From Paludibacteraceae bacterium (GTDB lineage: Bacteria > Bacteroidota > Bacteroidia > Bacteroidales > Paludibacteraceae), in the NCBI GenBank assembly GCA_024401475.1, contig JAKSKZ010000004.1, positions 1 to 64,000 on the forward strand: 64,000 nucleotides of DNA, in the 5' to 3' direction. The notes beneath the pieces were generated by a model. It made no database searches. It was not told the origin of the DNA and saw only the letters and a program-made list of their open reading frames with translations. Below, in pieces: positions 8,027 to 16,618 of this stretch (its first letter is position 1; each line of letters starts with the position of its first letter). A program made the position numbers and the translations under genes.

Positions 8027-9349
8027 ATGGAGATTAAAAGAGATATTATAGAGATATTAAAAGCATGGAAAGAGAATGAAAGGCATAAGCCGATTCTCTT
8101 GAAGGGTGCTCGTCAAATAGGCAAAACATGGGCAATGGAGACGTTCGGACGCGAATGTTTTGAATATTGTGTGAAGTTTGATTTTGACAGACAGCCTGAA
8201 CTCAAGACGGTATTTCAAGCGACAAAATCACCACGGCAACTTATCAAAGAGTTGACTCTCTATTGTGACGACCCTATAGAGCCAGGGAAGACATTGATGA
8301 TATTTGACGAGATACAGGAGTGCGAAGAGGCTTTGAACAGTTTGAAGTATTTTTGTGAGGATGCTCCTCAATACCACATTATCGCCGCAGGGTCTCTCTT
8401 GGGTGTGGCTGTAAAGAAAAGAAAGATGACAGTGCCTGTGGGCAAAGTCAATATCATAAGGATGTATCCTATATCTTTCAAGGAATTCCTTCGTGCCAGC
8501 GACCCTAAAACATACGACTACATCTCATCGCTCACAACTATAGAGCATCTGCCATCGATAATTCTCAATAATCTGAAGACTGAATATCGTCGTTACCAGA
8601 TATGCGGTGGAATGCCTGAAGCAGTAGTGTCTATGCTCGAAGACAGAGGTGTGCGAGCGGTTGATGATGTCTTGCAAAACATACTTGATCTATATGAGTT
8701 GGATTTCTCTAAATATGCCGAACCACGTGAAATACCGCGCATCCACTCCTTGTGGCATTCTCTGCCAGCTCAACTATCTAAGGAGAACAGGAAGTTTATA
8801 TACAAGGTTATCAAGTCGGGTGCCCGCTCCAAGGATTACGAAGATGCACTCATGTGGCTTGAGGACGCAGGCATGATACATATTGTCTATAACATCAGCA
8901 AACCCGGATTGCCTCTTTCTGCCTACGAAGAGAAGGATTTCTTTAAGGTCTATGCGTGCGACTGCGGTCTGCTCAGAAGACTTGCACGTCTGTCGCCTAC
9001 GGTCATCATGGACCCTACGGCCAATTACACCGAGTTTAAGGGAGCCATGGCTGAGAATGCTACACTGCAGGCATTAATGCCTGTTCTGGACAATCAGACA
9101 CCATGCTATTGGACATCGGAGGGCAAGGCAGAGGTGGAGTTTGTAATGCAGAAAGACGAATTGGTGATACCTGTCGAAGTCAAAGCCGAGGATAACATCA
9201 ACGGTCGAAGCATCACCGTCTATAACGAAAAATACAAACCACAGTTGCGCATACGTTATTCTATGCTCAATTTGCAATACAATTGTGGTATGCTGTCGTG
9301 CCCATTGCCTTTGGCTGGGTGGCTTGGTGAGATGATGAAACTAATATGA
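8027..9349 (+). CDS. AAA_14/DUF4143 ATPase
   Basis: 440-residue protein of the widespread AAA_14 plus DUF4143 family. Walker A is GARQIGKTW (about 27-35), Walker B is LMIFDEIQE (about 90-98), and the C-terminal DUF4143 part (about 200-400) ends with the nuclease-like strand pair AEVEFVMQ...VIPVEVKAE. That E-V-E-F...PVEVKA arrangement resembles the PD-(D/E)xK core often noted in this family. Biological role is not established; these genes are typically scattered, mobile and multicopy. The gene is bracketed by direct copies of a REP-like repeat (7742-7851 and 9477-9587), which fits past mobility. Confidence 0.85.
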   Translation: MEIKRDIIEILKAWKENERHKPILLKGARQIGKTWAMETFGRECFEYCVKFDFDRQPELKTVFQATKSPRQLIKELTLYCDDPIEPGKTLMIFDEIQECEEALNSLKYFCEDAPQYHIIAAGSLLGVAVKKRKMTVPVGKVNIIRMYPISFKEFLRASDPKTYDYISSLTTIEHLPSIILNNLKTEYRRYQICGGMPEAVVSMLEDRGVRAVDDVLQNILDLYELDFSKYAEPREIPRIHSLWHSLPAQLSKENRKFIYKVIKSGARSKDYEDALMWLEDAGMIHIVYNISKPGLPLSAYEEKDFFKVYACDCGLLRRLARLSPTVIMDPTANYTEFKGAMAENATLQALMPVLDNQTPCYWTSEGKAEVEFVMQKDELVIPVEVKAEDNINGRSITVYNEKYKPQLRIRYSMLNLQYNCGMLSCPLPLAGWLGEMMKLI

Positions 9350-9476
9350 TGTTTCCCGTTCCCATTTTTTTGGGGGGTTACAAACAATGATTTTCGCACC
9401 AACCGCCGTGAACGGCAAAACATCGTTTTTCACGGCCATTACATCCGATGATACACCCGCCAACCGTCGGAACCGG

Positions 9477-9587
9477 TGTTGGGGCAAATCACCAGGGCGG
9501 GCACAAGGCACCGCCCCTACGCCGGGGCCGACGGGCAAATCGTTGGAACCGATGTCGGGGCAATCCCTTGTGGTTGCCCATTTTTTT
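9477..9587. repeat. hairpin-rich intergenic repeat, copy 2
   Basis: Direct-orientation partner of 7742-7851; the first 67 bp are identical. It contains the same GGGCGG and CCGCCC hairpin with GTAG on the minus strand (9494-9520) and the GGGCAA/TTGCCC hairpin. Upstream, 9386-9470 holds a further related but diverged segment. Confidence 0.75.
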
Positions 9588-10043
9588 GGGGGCACCGTGG
9601 GGTGCCGTTCCCACCGTAGGCGGGAATTTCACCAGAGCAGTGAAAAATAATGCGGACATTAAATTTCTGAAAAGTACGGATTTTTGTTTGGTTATTAAAT
9701 TGATAATCAATGTTTAAGTGTGTTTTTTAGAGGGATTTTTAGGCTTCTCAAATTAGTTTTGAATTATATTTAAACAGTCTCTAAATATATAAATATTTGT
9801 AAGTAATATTGTTAATAGTAATTACTCAATCATTTTGGTAATTCAGAACGCAAAAAGTGAACGATGTGGATTTAATTCGTAAGGAGATAGATAATATGCT
9901 TTATGAGCATACAGCAATTCTGCACTTCTAAATTAGAAGTGCAACCTCTATTTTACTTTATAAAATTTTTTTTATTTATTTTCGAATCATAACCAATTGA
10001 TTTTCAATAGCACACATCAAACAAAAATAAAAAACATTGATTT
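9588..10043. other. gene-free AT-rich stretch
   Basis: No reading frame with coding character on either strand. The only clear structure is a dyad at 9921-9943 with arms TGCACTTCTA and TAGAAGTGCA around a 3-nt centre. It shares 20 of 23 bases with 855-877 beside the IS30 remnant. It may be a target or relic of that element. Confidence 0.5.
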
Positions 10044-10075
10044 TTTGGTGGTTTAATAAAATAAATGTAATTTTG
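10044..10075 (+). promoter_or_regulatory. consensus promoter for the candidate RNA
   Basis: TTTG 10044-10047, 20-bp spacer, TAATTTTG 10068-10075. This is a full match to the Bacteroidetes housekeeping promoter consensus. Predicted start about 10082. Confidence 0.75.
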
Positions 10076-10081
10076 TGCCGT

Positions 10082-10350
10082 TATAAAAAAGGAAGGAGAC
10101 GATGAACATCCCCTTCGCTGAGACAAACTATTGTTACAAGTTTCAAAACGTTCTTTTGTGATCATCTCGCGGAAAAAAAATCAATTCTCGCAAAATCCAA
10201 AAGCAAAATGATAGACTTTGGCACGGTATTTGTTTCATAGTAAACAGAAAGTATTTTTTTCAGCATACTAAATAGTTTCAGTTCGTTTTATGTGATTAAT
10301 ATTTTACAGCGGTCATCCTTGTGGGAACAACGATGACCGTTACTTTTTTT
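10082..10350 (+). ncRNA. candidate non-coding RNA of about 270 nt
   Basis: Bracketed by a consensus promoter and a strong terminator, with no gene of normal length inside. It contains one mini-frame at 10102-10161 (19 codons, MNIPFAETNYCYKFQNVLL), preceded by a purine run AAGGAAGGAG that is unusual in this phylum. The RNA could therefore encode a peptide or be dual-function. I found no hallmark of tmRNA, RNase P RNA or SRP RNA in it. It is not the leader of a plus-strand gene, because the next coding gene lies on the opposite strand. Confidence 0.5.
10310..10350 (+). terminator. intrinsic terminator of the candidate RNA
   Basis: CGGTCATC (10310-10317) pairs with GATGACCG (10332-10339). An inner TTGT/ACAA stem closes the loop, and seven T follow at 10344-10350. 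Confidence 0.85.
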
Positions 10351-10576
10351 ATCAGTTCGTTACCCTAAATTATAATTACCCGAAGACATTTCCAAATTTT
10401 CAGTATAATTTATTTCTTTTAACGAATCAATCTTGATTTTGATTAAGTAGACAAGAGATATTCTGGGAGTCTTTCCGACTTTTTTCCATAAGCAAATCCA
10501 GCAAATAGGAGTCGCACCAACCACGGCAGGCCATTCTCCCCCCCAAAAAAAAAACGGATTCAAGCTGACCTGACTC

Positions 10577-11746
10577 TTAATTCTTAACTCCCCTAAAGTC
10601 CGAAGGGGCAACACCCTTCATCTGCTTGAACACCCTTGTAAATTGGGCTTGAGAGGAGAATCCAAGACGGAACGCAATCTCCTGGATGCTATAAGTCGTT
10701 GTTGTCAAAAGTTTAGAAGCATTATCAATCAAAGCCTCCATAACCAACTGTTTAGAGGGCTTTCCACAAATAGACATAGTGACTTGCGAAAGGTAACGAA
10801 TCGATATATTCAACCTATCGGCATAGAATTGCACATCATGTTGTTTGTCGTAATGGTTGGTCAGCAATTGCATGAAAGCATTATAAATTTCTTGCTGACG
10901 AGGAGTAAAATGTTTAGTCGGAAGTTTGGAACTATTCGTCGGAGTGTGCCCTATCAATGACGATTGGTGGCCTAACGGAGAACTCACCGAATAGACAGTA
11001 AGAGTTTGAAGATAACGATAAGATTGTTTCACTGCCTCAGGCAACGGGTTCTTTTGCGCCAAATAATTGGCGATACAAGCCGATAGAGTTCCCGCCAAAC
11101 CGTGCGTATTACAATTGGTGAAATCAGGCAAAACAAAGTATTGGTAGAAATAGCCTTGCGGCTGAGAATCATCCGAAGCAAAAAAGAGATCACTATACAC
11201 TCCATCCTTATTCAATGCTCCTTGAACGACAAGCGCCTTCAAACCACCTCTCTCAAGAAGAAGCTGCGCCGACGATAGCAAATCTTCGCAATTAGCAATC
11301 TTCCCATTCAAAAGCAATTCCACCTCGGAGAGTTTCATAATGACAATTTCACAATAAGGCATCACCTTTCGACGCACACTATCAACCACATCTCGACTGG
11401 CAATAGACTCTCCTCGAGAAGAGACGAATGCCGTATCGAGCACTACGTTTCGAAGTTTGCGCACATGCTTACTCACCACCTCCACCGACTCAACATCGCA
11501 AAGCATGCCGACCTTAACCGCACATGGTGGCATATCCCGCGTAATGCTTTCAAGTTGAGAATCAATCACCTCCGAAGGCATAGGGTGTGTGGACAAGATG
11601 CCGCGCGTATCTTGAACGGTCACCGCCGTCACAACCGACAACGCATAACCACCCAGGACAGCACACGTCTTGATGTCTGCCTGAATGCCAGATCCTCCAG
11701 TTCCATCGGAACCTGTCACGGATAGTATAGGGATGAGGTCCTTCAT
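10577..11746 (-). CDS. ThiD-like (HMP-phosphate kinase) domain fused to AraC HTH; probable ligand-responsive regulator
   Basis: 389-residue fusion. Residues about 1-250 follow the ThiD ribokinase fold (ILSVTGSDGTGGSGIQADIK, then VQDTRG, VKVGML, VLDTAFVSSRG). Residues about 285-389 are an AraC/XylS DNA-binding domain (LSQVTMSICGKPSKQLV... SIQEIAFRLGFSSQAQFTRVFKQMKGVAPSDFR, shown in parts). ThiD normally phosphorylates hydroxymethylpyrimidine phosphate for thiamine synthesis. Its anion-hole/catalytic motif GTGC is here GLAG (THGLAGTLSA), and the usual P-N before the E of the central motif is K-L. Catalysis is therefore doubtful and a pyrimidine-sensing role is more likely. The ATG at 11746 is chosen; a GTG nine codons upstream is possible. 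No thiamine gene is adjacent. Confidence 0.85.
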   Translation of the reverse strand: MKDLIPILSVTGSDGTGGSGIQADIKTCAVLGGYALSVVTAVTVQDTRGILSTHPMPSEVIDSQLESITRDMPPCAVKVGMLCDVESVEVVSKHVRKLRNVVLDTAFVSSRGESIASRDVVDSVRRKVMPYCEIVIMKLSEVELLLNGKIANCEDLLSSAQLLLERGGLKALVVQGALNKDGVYSDLFFASDDSQPQGYFYQYFVLPDFTNCNTHGLAGTLSACIANYLAQKNPLPEAVKQSYRYLQTLTVYSVSSPLGHQSSLIGHTPTNSSKLPTKHFTPRQQEIYNAFMQLLTNHYDKQHDVQFYADRLNISIRYLSQVTMSICGKPSKQLVMEALIDNASKLLTTTTYSIQEIAFRLGFSSQAQFTRVFKQMKGVAPSDFRGVKN

Positions 11747-11906
11747 TCCGTTACTCTTCAACTTATTTTCCACAAATACGCTACAATTTTACATTTACCT
11801 TTCCAAAACGACAAAAAAGTGTTCGTCTTCCGTCAAAAACTACTTACAAAATGAGAAATCTGCAGTTGCTTCAGCACAAAGGTAAGCAGAAAAGCATAGA
11901 ATTCTG

Positions 11907-11938
11907 AAAAAAAAGACGCACAGCGAATGCCATGCGCC
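11907..11938 (-). terminator. terminator after the 60-residue basic protein gene
   Basis: The minus strand reads GGCGCA...TGCGTC with an inner GGC/GCT stem, followed by eight T (A 11907-11914). Confidence 0.65.
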
Positions 11939-11970
11939 ATTAAATAACTCAAAGACCAGTTAGATTTGTA

Positions 11971-12153
11971 CTAACGGTTTGCCCGTCTTCTTCGATATTC
12001 AGCCTTCATTTTGGCCGAACCTGAGCCGTGCGCCCCCTTAACGTATGAGGTTTTTTTAGCCTTGGATTTCACTTTCCCCGGCTGTTCCGAATTAGGTCCT
12101 GACGATTTTTTAAAGACAGAACCCTCCATTAATATCTTTTCTAATCCATCCAT
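11971..12153 (-). CDS. small basic protein, unknown function
   Basis: 60 residues, strongly basic in its second half (KSKAKKTSYVKG, ending KAEYRRRRANR), with a more acidic N-terminus (MDGLEKILMEG). A nucleic-acid-binding role would fit the composition but is only a guess. It has its own consensus promoter (12187-12218) about 30 bp upstream and an intrinsic terminator (11907-11938) just downstream, which strongly supports it as a real, independently transcribed gene. No family is recognised. Confidence 0.65.
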   Translation of the reverse strand: MDGLEKILMEGSVFKKSSGPNSEQPGKVKSKAKKTSYVKGAHGSGSAKMKAEYRRRRANR

Positions 12154-12186
12154 AATCTCAAATTTAGGCGAATCTCAAATTCGTTA

Positions 12187-12218
12187 CAAAAATACGAAGA
12201 TATTGAGAATTTAGCAAA
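12187..12218 (-). promoter_or_regulatory. consensus promoter of the 60-residue basic protein
   Basis: On the minus strand TTTG (12215-12218), 20-bp spacer, TATTTTTG (12187-12194). Predicted start near 12180, 27 nt before the ATG. Confidence 0.75.
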
Positions 12219-12253
12219 ATGCCATCTCATAAGAAAACTTAACGAACAAGCCT

Positions 12254-13666
12254 TTAACACTTGGGCTCATAGCCCAACTCCTTTGCCTTAGCCACCATGA
12301 AATCGTAGGCAGGCTGATATTCGTTAGGTATGACTCCATCAAGAATCGCATCTTTGATCGCCATCTTGATAGTGCCGACCGCCTGACAAGGAGGCAAGTC
12401 AAATATACGCATGATCTCATCGCCTTGAATAGGAGGCTGGAAGTTGCGGATTCGGTCTTTCTCGTCTATGTCATGCATTTTCTGCATAACCAACTTGAAG
12501 TTCTCCTTGTATTTAATCTGCTTCTCTCTATTTTTAGAAGTGACATCCGAATCGCAAAGCATCATCAAAGCCTCCAAATCATCCCCAGCATCAAAAAGCA
12601 GACGGCGGACAGCCGAATCAGTCACACCATCGTCCACCAACGAAATCGGACGCATGTGAAGATCGACCATCTTCTGCACGAACTTCATCTTTTCATTCAT
12701 CGGGAACTTCATACGCTTGAAGATGCCAGGTATCATTTTGCTACCTATATAATTATGGTTGTGGAAGGTCCATCCTATTTTATCCACCCACTTTTTCGTA
12801 GAAGGTTTGCCTATATCGTGGAAAACAGCCGACCAACGGAGCCAAAGGTCGTCCGATTTTTCGGCCAACGAGTTGAGCACCTGCAACGTGTGCAAGAAAT
12901 TATCCTTATGCCCCCTACCCTCTTTCTCTTCAACGCCTTTCAATTTATGCATTTCAGGAAAGATGATTTCCAAAAGGCCTGAACGCTCCAACAAATCAAA
13001 ACCAATGCCCGGTTTCGGAGAGGCTACAATTTTATTCAGTTCGTCCACAATTCGTTCCTTGGAGATGATGCGGATACGCTCCTTATTTCGTTCAATCGCA
13101 AAGAAAGTACGCTCTTCGATAAAAAAGCCCAACTGAGTGGCAAAACGAATGCAACGCATCATTCGCAAAGGATCATCGCTAAATGTTATATCAGGGTCAA
13201 GAGGCGTGCGGATAATCTTGGTCTCCATATCACGCATTCCGTTAAACGGATCGACCAACTCGCCAAAGCGATCCTTATTCAAACAAATAGCCAAAGCATT
13301 GATGGTAAAATCTCGACGATTCTGATCATCTTCCAAGGTGCCATCCTCCACAATCGGATTTCTGGATTCACGATGGTATGACTCCTTACGAGCCCCGACA
13401 AACTCCACCTCTACAGAGCCTCGTTTTATCTGAGCCGTGCCAAAATTCTTAAAAACAGAGAGATGCGTTCCCTTTCCCATCTTATCGGCCACAGCCTGCG
13501 CCATTTCAATACCGCTTCCGACCACCACCACGTCTATATCCTTAGAAGGACGATTGAGTATTAGGTCGCGCACATAACCACCGATTACATAACATTCCAA
13601 CCCCAATCCGTCGGCCACCTCAGACAACGTAGTGAAAATCTTATCCTTCAAACAATATTTTTCCAT
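12254..13666 (-). CDS. cca: CCA-adding tRNA nucleotidyltransferase
   Basis: 470-residue enzyme that adds or repairs the 3' CCA of tRNA. The class II nucleotidyltransferase head has GGYVRDLIL and the catalytic D-x-D in SKDIDVVVVG (about residues 30-50). The RRDFTINALA motif, the RMMRCIRFATQLGF neck region and a C-terminal HD phosphohydrolase domain (FHDIGKPSTKKW) follow. The order and length fit the Bacteroidetes CCA/poly(A) polymerase family with HD domain. The start at 13666 (MEKYCLKD) is preferred over an ATG 21 codons upstream because the promoter's -7 element lies between the two. It is divergent from the small gene at 13840. Confidence 0.9.
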   Translation of the reverse strand: MEKYCLKDKIFTTLSEVADGLGLECYVIGGYVRDLILNRPSKDIDVVVVGSGIEMAQAVADKMGKGTHLSVFKNFGTAQIKRGSVEVEFVGARKESYHRESRNPIVEDGTLEDDQNRRDFTINALAICLNKDRFGELVDPFNGMRDMETKIIRTPLDPDITFSDDPLRMMRCIRFATQLGFFIEERTFFAIERNKERIRIISKERIVDELNKIVASPKPGIGFDLLERSGLLEIIFPEMHKLKGVEEKEGRGHKDNFLHTLQVLNSLAEKSDDLWLRWSAVFHDIGKPSTKKWVDKIGWTFHNHNYIGSKMIPGIFKRMKFPMNEKMKFVQKMVDLHMRPISLVDDGVTDSAVRRLLFDAGDDLEALMMLCDSDVTSKNREKQIKYKENFKLVMQKMHDIDEKDRIRNFQPPIQGDEIMRIFDLPPCQAVGTIKMAIKDAILDGVIPNEYQPAYDFMVAKAKELGYEPKC

Positions 13667-13685
13667 CAATGCAATAATTTGGGTG

Positions 13686-13693
13686 CAAAGGTA
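13686..13693 (-). promoter_or_regulatory. -7 element of the cca promoter
   Basis: The minus strand reads TACCTTTG, about 20 bp before the ATG at 13666. It would place the longer upstream start outside the transcript. Confidence 0.6.
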
Positions 13694-13742
13694 GTCATAA
13701 ATATTCACTATTCGATGATAGATCCACAAAGGCCATAAACTT

Positions 13743-13774
13743 TTTGGGTCAACAGAATATTTTATTTAAATTTG
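13743..13774 (+). promoter_or_regulatory. consensus promoter of the small gene/GNAT pair
   Basis: TTTG 13743-13746, 20-bp spacer, TAAATTTG 13767-13774. It is followed by a 14-codon mini-frame at 13776 and then the ATG at 13840. Confidence 0.65.
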
Positions 13775-13839
13775 CCATGAAAACAATTTTGGCTATAGAC
13801 GAAATCAAAATAGCCAATGAATAAAAAAAGATAGCTGTT

Positions 13840-14001
13840 ATGTTAGGTGTAAAAAATGGAGAAGAAACCATAAAAGGTGAATTCGCAAAAGAAATTTTGA
13901 GACTGCTAAAGTCCTCGACAAAAGAAAGGGGAAGCGGTAAAAAAAGAAGTAGTAAACAATCTGTCAAAAAGATTTTTAACTACGATGGAATTTGGGAATG
14001 A
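13840..14001 (+). CDS. 53-residue basic protein overlapping a GNAT gene
   Basis: Reads MLGVKNGEETIKGEFAKEIL, continuing RLLKSSTKERGSGKKRSSK and ending KKIFNYDGIWE. It is amphipathic at the N-terminus and very basic in the middle. It overlaps the following acetyltransferase gene by 17 bp in another frame and shares its promoter, the arrangement expected for translationally coupled partners. In known GNAT toxin systems the upstream gene encodes a small DNA-binding antitoxin. This peptide has no recognisable ribbon-helix-helix motif, so that role is only a hypothesis. Confidence 0.5.
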   Translation: MLGVKNGEETIKGEFAKEILRLLKSSTKERGSGKKRSSKQSVKKIFNYDGIWE

Positions 14002-14539
14002 CGACAATTTTAAATTTGAAAGATTAGATGGGAATTCTAATCTTTCAATTTTTTTTTGTGGATTGCAGGAAATGGACCATTTCATTCACAACGGATACAT
14101 TACACATATAAAAAACAACCCGAACTCATCTTTTTGCATTAAAAAAGAGAATGAGATTGTGGCCATTTTTTCCGTCGAACTAAGAAACCTTATTTTAGAA
14201 ATCGACGACGTAGATAAATTCAATTCTCTTTGCGATGAAAAAGACAAATTAGTATGCACTCTAGAAGGAGCCCAAGTGCCGTCTATGGAAATAGACTATT
14301 TGGCTGTCAGTAAAGATTGGAGAGGGAAAGGCATAGGTAGTATTGTGATAAACACTATAGAAAATTATGTAAAAAGCAAATACAGCCACGTCAAATTTCT
14401 ATCCGTAAATGCCTACCATACAATTGGATACTCTGCAACTGGATTTTACTATAAAAACAATTTCGTCAAAGGACAAATGGAAGACTCTCTCTCAACCACA
14501 TTAAAAATGTACAAACATTTGCTAGAATTTGAAGAATAA
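13985..14539 (+). CDS. GNAT-family N-acetyltransferase
   Basis: 184 residues. The acetyl-CoA binding motif A is visible as IDYLAVSKDWRGKGIGSIVI (about 97-116), with a later beta-strand/helix YSATGFYYKNNF typical of GNAT motif B. The substrate (protein, tRNA or small molecule) cannot be read from sequence. It is coupled by overlap to the 53-residue gene upstream. GNAT proteins in such pairs can be aminoacyl-tRNA-acetylating toxins, though this protein is somewhat longer than typical TacT/AtaT proteins. Lone metabolic acetyltransferase is the alternative. Confidence 0.75.
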   Translation: MEFGNDDNFKFERLDGNSNLSIFFCGLQEMDHFIHNGYITHIKNNPNSSFCIKKENEIVAIFSVELRNLILEIDDVDKFNSLCDEKDKLVCTLEGAQVPSMEIDYLAVSKDWRGKGIGSIVINTIENYVKSKYSHVKFLSVNAYHTIGYSATGFYYKNNFVKGQMEDSLSTTLKMYKHLLEFEE

Positions 14540-14619
14540 ACATAATTTAAGTTTCAACAACATTGTTATTTAGTAAATTCGCCATCAACAATCACAACCA
14601 CAACAAATAAACATTTTGT

Positions 14620-15879
14620 ATGAGTATAAAACATGACATTCAAGAGTTGACGGACAATCATGTCATCGACCAAGAGACGGCCGATAGGATTGCCCAGTAC
14701 TATCAATCCAGGAAGAAAACGATTAATCTGTCAACAATCATCTGCATTGTAGCCGCCATATTTGTAGGGTCTGGCGTAATCTCCATCATAGCATTCAATT
14801 GGGACGATCTTCCTAATTTCCTACGGTTGCTGATTGCATTAGTACCTCTGTCGGCATCTTCTTATGGTTGCTATTACGCATTAAAAAACAAAATGGATCA
14901 AAAGCCATGGATGGAGTCAATGGGTATCTTGCAATGGCTTGGTTATGCGGCCAGTTTCGCCATTATCAACCAGATTTACCAAATACAATTGGATTTCGAT
15001 GGCTTTGCCTGCATTATGCTATTGCTCACGCTGCCATTCCTATTCATCATGCGCTCAGCTGCATTGTCAACTATAACCATCGTCCTCGCAAGCCTCTACT
15101 TTTGGGATTCTCCCAACCACTTCGGAACGATGCACTGCTGGACAACGAGCATTGTCATAGTAGCAGACATTCTATTCCTCTACTATTATTACGGCAAACA
15201 AAACGAAGACTTTCTGTTGAGGCTTAGAATCACCATAGCCCCTTTCATCGTCATTCTATTGGCATTTAAAATCAGGGCGATTTTAGACATTCGTCTCAAC
15301 GACGAAGAGACTATTTGCTTGACGCTTCTATACTCCTCCATCTTCTATTCGATATACACATGGATATACGAAAACAAAAAAACGAACAGCAAAGGTCGAC
15401 TCTTTAAAGTGGGCTTTTATCTATTATTTTTTCCTTGTATGCTAATCTTGTCAAGTCTAAAGAACCATTTCCATACTGAAGAAATACGCATACTTCGGAT
15501 TGCGACGATCACCCTTCCTATCATCCTATCGGCAGCCATAAAGATGAAACTTCACAAGAGGATTCAATGGCAGGAATGGATTGCCCTTCCAGCCACTCTC
15601 TGCTTATTGCTTATAGGTGACTCGCCTATCATTTTCAGTCTCATCACACTTGCCATCATCGCCTACTGCATCTACGAAAGTTGCCAAGACTTTGACTTGT
15701 TCAAGATGAACTGCGGCATCATCTCTCTATTTGCTTGGGCTTTCATCGTTTTGGCAAATTACGACTTGAAATTTTATGTTTTCGGGCTCATCCTCATCCT
15801 TATGGGTGTTGCTCTATTCTTAATGAACAAATTTATAATCGAAAAAAAGAGAAGTCATGAACTTACAGAAAATAAATAA
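14620..15879 (+). CDS. DUF2157 multi-pass membrane protein
   Basis: 419 residues. A soluble N-terminal helix pair (DIQELTDNHVIDQETADRIA) typical of DUF2157 is followed by about a dozen hydrophobic segments from residue 35 to the C-terminus. The C-terminal tail is basic (EKKRSHELTENK). Function of the family is unknown. It overlaps the next gene by 23 bp, the usual DUF2157 plus GDYXXLXY pairing, so the two products probably form one membrane complex. Confidence 0.8.
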   Translation: MSIKHDIQELTDNHVIDQETADRIAQYYQSRKKTINLSTIICIVAAIFVGSGVISIIAFNWDDLPNFLRLLIALVPLSASSYGCYYALKNKMDQKPWMESMGILQWLGYAASFAIINQIYQIQLDFDGFACIMLLLTLPFLFIMRSAALSTITIVLASLYFWDSPNHFGTMHCWTTSIVIVADILFLYYYYGKQNEDFLLRLRITIAPFIVILLAFKIRAILDIRLNDEETICLTLLYSSIFYSIYTWIYENKKTNSKGRLFKVGFYLLFFPCMLILSSLKNHFHTEEIRILRIATITLPIILSAAIKMKLHKRIQWQEWIALPATLCLLLIGDSPIIFSLITLAIIAYCIYESCQDFDLFKMNCGIISLFAWAFIVLANYDLKFYVFGLILILMGVALFLMNKFIIEKKRSHELTENK

Positions 15880-16543
15880 ACGATGGCTACTATTCGCCAT
15901 TGCCGTTTTTGCCCAATTTGCTACTATTTTCTATTGGGCGATTCGTTCGGAAGAGACTATTGCCAAAGGGACCCCACTGAAATTCAGATTACGAGGCTTT
16001 GATCCTCACGACCCTTTCAGAGGCGAATATCTCAGAATCCAGTTTCAAGACAATTCCATGAAAGTCTCCAAGGAAGAGTATGAGTTTATGAAAGCTTACG
16101 AATATCTTGTGTTCGACGTTGATTACAACGGCTATGCAACACCAGCATATTTATCAGAGATTCCAGCGGAACTCTCTTTGAAAGTGAAGACCAACGCCTA
16201 TAATTTCACATCCAAAGATTCTATAGACTCCACTCGAATTTGGATTGATTATCCATTTGACAGAATTTGGATGAATCAAGAGGAGGCTCCTATTGCGGAA
16301 AAACTTATCAACAAAGCCCTCCAAGATGAGGGTGATATATATGCAATTGTATCCGTAAAAGATGGAAATGGCATTCTAACAGATGTTGAAATAAATGGAT
16401 TTAGTATAAAGGAGTTGGTCAAACAAAACATTGAATATGGTGAGGAGCAGATTGAGATTGTACCCGATTCAACCGAACCCACATTAGAAGATTCCATTGC
16501 CAATGTTGTAATAGAGGAACTGACCGGGGATTCTACGAAGTGA
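15857..16543 (+). CDS. GDYXXLXY-domain protein, partner of DUF2157
   Basis: 228 residues with one N-terminal membrane anchor (about 9-28, LLFAIAVFAQFATIFYWAI) and an extracytoplasmic domain. The domain has the family signature in the form FDPHDPFRGEYLRIQF (consensus D-P-x-x-x-x-G-D/E-Y-x-x-L). The tail is acidic. The family is almost always encoded beside DUF2157 proteins, as here, with overlapping frames implying coupled translation. Function unknown. Confidence 0.8.
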   Translation: MNLQKINKRWLLFAIAVFAQFATIFYWAIRSEETIAKGTPLKFRLRGFDPHDPFRGEYLRIQFQDNSMKVSKEEYEFMKAYEYLVFDVDYNGYATPAYLSEIPAELSLKVKTNAYNFTSKDSIDSTRIWIDYPFDRIWMNQEEAPIAEKLINKALQDEGDIYAIVSVKDGNGILTDVEINGFSIKELVKQNIEYGEEQIEIVPDSTEPTLEDSIANVVIEELTGDSTK

Positions 16544-16574
16544 CATTTCTCAACGCAAACGACAAAGCATAAAA

Positions 16575-16598
16575 AAAGTGCACCGATTGGTGCACTTT
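16575..16598. terminator. bidirectional terminator
   Basis: Stem AAAGTGCACC / GGTGCACTTT with loop GATT and A/T runs on both sides. It separates the convergent GDYXXLXY and flavin-reductase-like genes. Confidence 0.85.
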
Positions 16599-16618
16599 TA
16601 TGTTATATAAGGATCTTT

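Noticed and set aside
10082-10350. tmRNA, RNase P RNA or SRP RNA
   Set aside because: None of the conserved core sequences of those RNAs could be found in this segment.
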